Source of the DNA: Allobosea sp. TND4EK4
GTDB lineage: Bacteria > Pseudomonadota > Alphaproteobacteria > Rhizobiales > Beijerinckiaceae
DNA: 64,000 nucleotides
Reading direction: 5' to 3'
Assembly (NCBI RefSeq): GCF_900156025.1
Contig: NZ_FTMO01000004.1
Location: forward strand, 186,001-250,000
Position numbers and translations under genes: made by a program
Notes under the pieces: model-generated
The model's input: only the letters and a program-made list of their open reading frames with translations
The model's database searches: none
What the model was told of the DNA's origin: nothing
Part shown: in pieces, positions 63,181-64,000 of the stretch
How the letters are laid out: each line of letters opens with the position of its first letter
Position numbering within the stretch: the first letter of the stretch is position 1

Positions 63181-63414
63181 GGCTGAACTCCGGGCGTTCT
63201 GATCGCGGGTGCTTCTGAGCTTGGGTTCTTGTCGGCGCCTGCTTCGAGGAGGGCGTTGAAAATCGAACCCATCAATGAAGCGTCAACCTAAACGAGACCT
63301 TGCCAGAACAAGGCGAAGTGGCGGCATTGCGGCATATGGTTAACCAAGTCTGAGACAATCCGTTCCCGGGGCTTGGCCGTGTTAGATCGGCAACACCACA
63401 GGGCGGCGGGCCGC

Positions 63415-64000
63415 TTAGCGGCCACCGCTCAGCAGGGGCGACCAGGTCGGATCCGAGGCGTAGGCCGGGGTCGGTACGGGCACTTCGACGCGGCCGGTGA
63501 TGTCGACCATGTAGAGCTTGCCGCCGGTCTCGCCGCCCGGGTCGCGGAAGAACATGATGTACTGGCCGTTCGGCGCCCAGTTCGGGGCCTCGTTGTGGAA
63601 GCCCTCGGTCAGGATGCGCTCGCCCGAGCCGTCGGGGCGCATCACGCCGATGCCGAAGCCGTTGGCGCTCTGGCGGGTGAAGGCGATCAGGTCGCCGCGC
63701 GGCGACCAGCTCGGCTGGGAATAGCGGCCCTGGCCGAAGGAGATGCGCTGGCCCTCGCCGCCGCCGGCGCCCATCACATAGAGCTGCTGGGTGCCGCCGC
63801 GATCGCTCTCGAACACGATCTTCGAGCCATCGGGCGCATAGGAGGGGGAGGTGTCGATCGCCGCGGTCGAGGTCAGGCGCTGGGTGGTGCGCGAGCCGAT
63901 ATCGATGGCGTAGAGATTGGCGTTGCCGCCCTGCTGGAGCGACAGCACGACGCGCTGGCCGTTGGGTGCGAAGCGCGGGCTGGAGGTCATGTCGGGGAAG
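63415..64000 (-). CDS. tolB: Tol-Pal system beta-propeller protein TolB, C-terminal part
   Basis: The last 194 residues of TolB are visible; the N-terminal part lies beyond the window. Beta-propeller blades repeat [45 protein letters not shown] (quoted in part: [14 protein letters not shown]), [15 protein letters not shown] and [20 protein letters not shown]. The pattern is diagnostic. TolB is periplasmic and binds Pal. The gene is on the same strand as pal, upstream of it. Confidence 0.94.
   Translation of the reverse strand, partial: FPDMTSSPRFAPNGQRVVLSLQQGGNANLYAIDIGSRTTQRLTSTAAIDTSPSYAPDGSKIVFESDRGGTQQLYVMGAGGGEGQRISFGQGRYSQPSWSPRGDLIAFTRQSANGFGIGVMRPDGSGERILTEGFHNEAPNWAPNGQYIMFFRDPGGETGGKLYMVDITGRVEVPVPTPAYASDPTWSPLLSGGR

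Overview
The window is high-GC, densely packed chromosomal DNA of an alphaproteobacterium, most likely in the Hyphomicrobiales (Rhizobiales). The gene content suggests a Bosea-like soil or plant-associated heterotroph, but the genus is a guess. The evidence is TrcR (DUF1013), RcdA (DUF1465) and CtrA-type boxes, a three-subunit proton-translocating transhydrogenase next to an aa3 oxidase subunit IV-like gene, a fused IolC kinase-DUF2090 protein, PHA-granule genes, and glycolytic/Calvin-type fba, pgk, gap and tkt in one run. I found no rRNA, tRNA, CRISPR array, prophage or intact insertion sequence.

Layout. 1-9.9 kb holds a cut kup, zur-ispG, 3-hydroxybutyrate dehydrogenase coupled to a patatin, a DUF3830 protein, a Kef-type antiporter, a PHA-system protein and small envelope or stress proteins. 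9.97-16.9 kb is a myo-inositol catabolic run (iolR, iolC, iolD, iolE, iolB) with operator-like sites upstream of iolC and REP-like hairpins in all three internal gaps. 17.0-24.5 kb is a possibly uncharacterised catabolic locus: an SDR and a TRAP transporter divergent from an IclR regulator, an acyl-CoA ligase and a tandem PPC/DUF296 protein. A BKACE protein, peptidase T and an ABC1 kinase follow. 28.7-32.0 kb is the pnt operon. 32.2-37.0 kb carries a TPR lipoprotein, rpsU, purEK and small stress-type proteins.

37.1-41.7 kb has two acyl-CoA synthetases around a TSUP permease. Next comes a ParDE remnant whose toxin is almost entirely deleted. 42.0-44.2 kb is a cell-cycle cluster (trcR, DUF1192, rcdA) with a candidate CtrA-controlled small RNA. 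44.4-53.1 kb holds rpmE, an ABC exporter, a cytochrome c, a MotA/OmpA-like pair, an inositol-phosphatase-family gene, a Sel1 protein, a ThiE-like protein and benE. 53.1-64 kb holds phoX with a Pho-box-like repeat, fba-pgk-gap-tkt, zapA, pal and the 3' part of tolB.

The iol, SDR/TRAP and acyl-CoA ligase blocks feed carbon into central metabolism. The fba/pgk/gap/tkt run handles triose and pentose phosphates, and pnt links NADH and NADPH pools. The most unusual signals are regulatory: a TTAA-N7-TTAA box in front of a possible terminated ~95-nt transcript beside rcdA, GGAA-N6-TTCC next to a -35-like hexamer upstream of iolC, two EcfG-type stress promoters, and a family of about 100-bp palindromic repeats.
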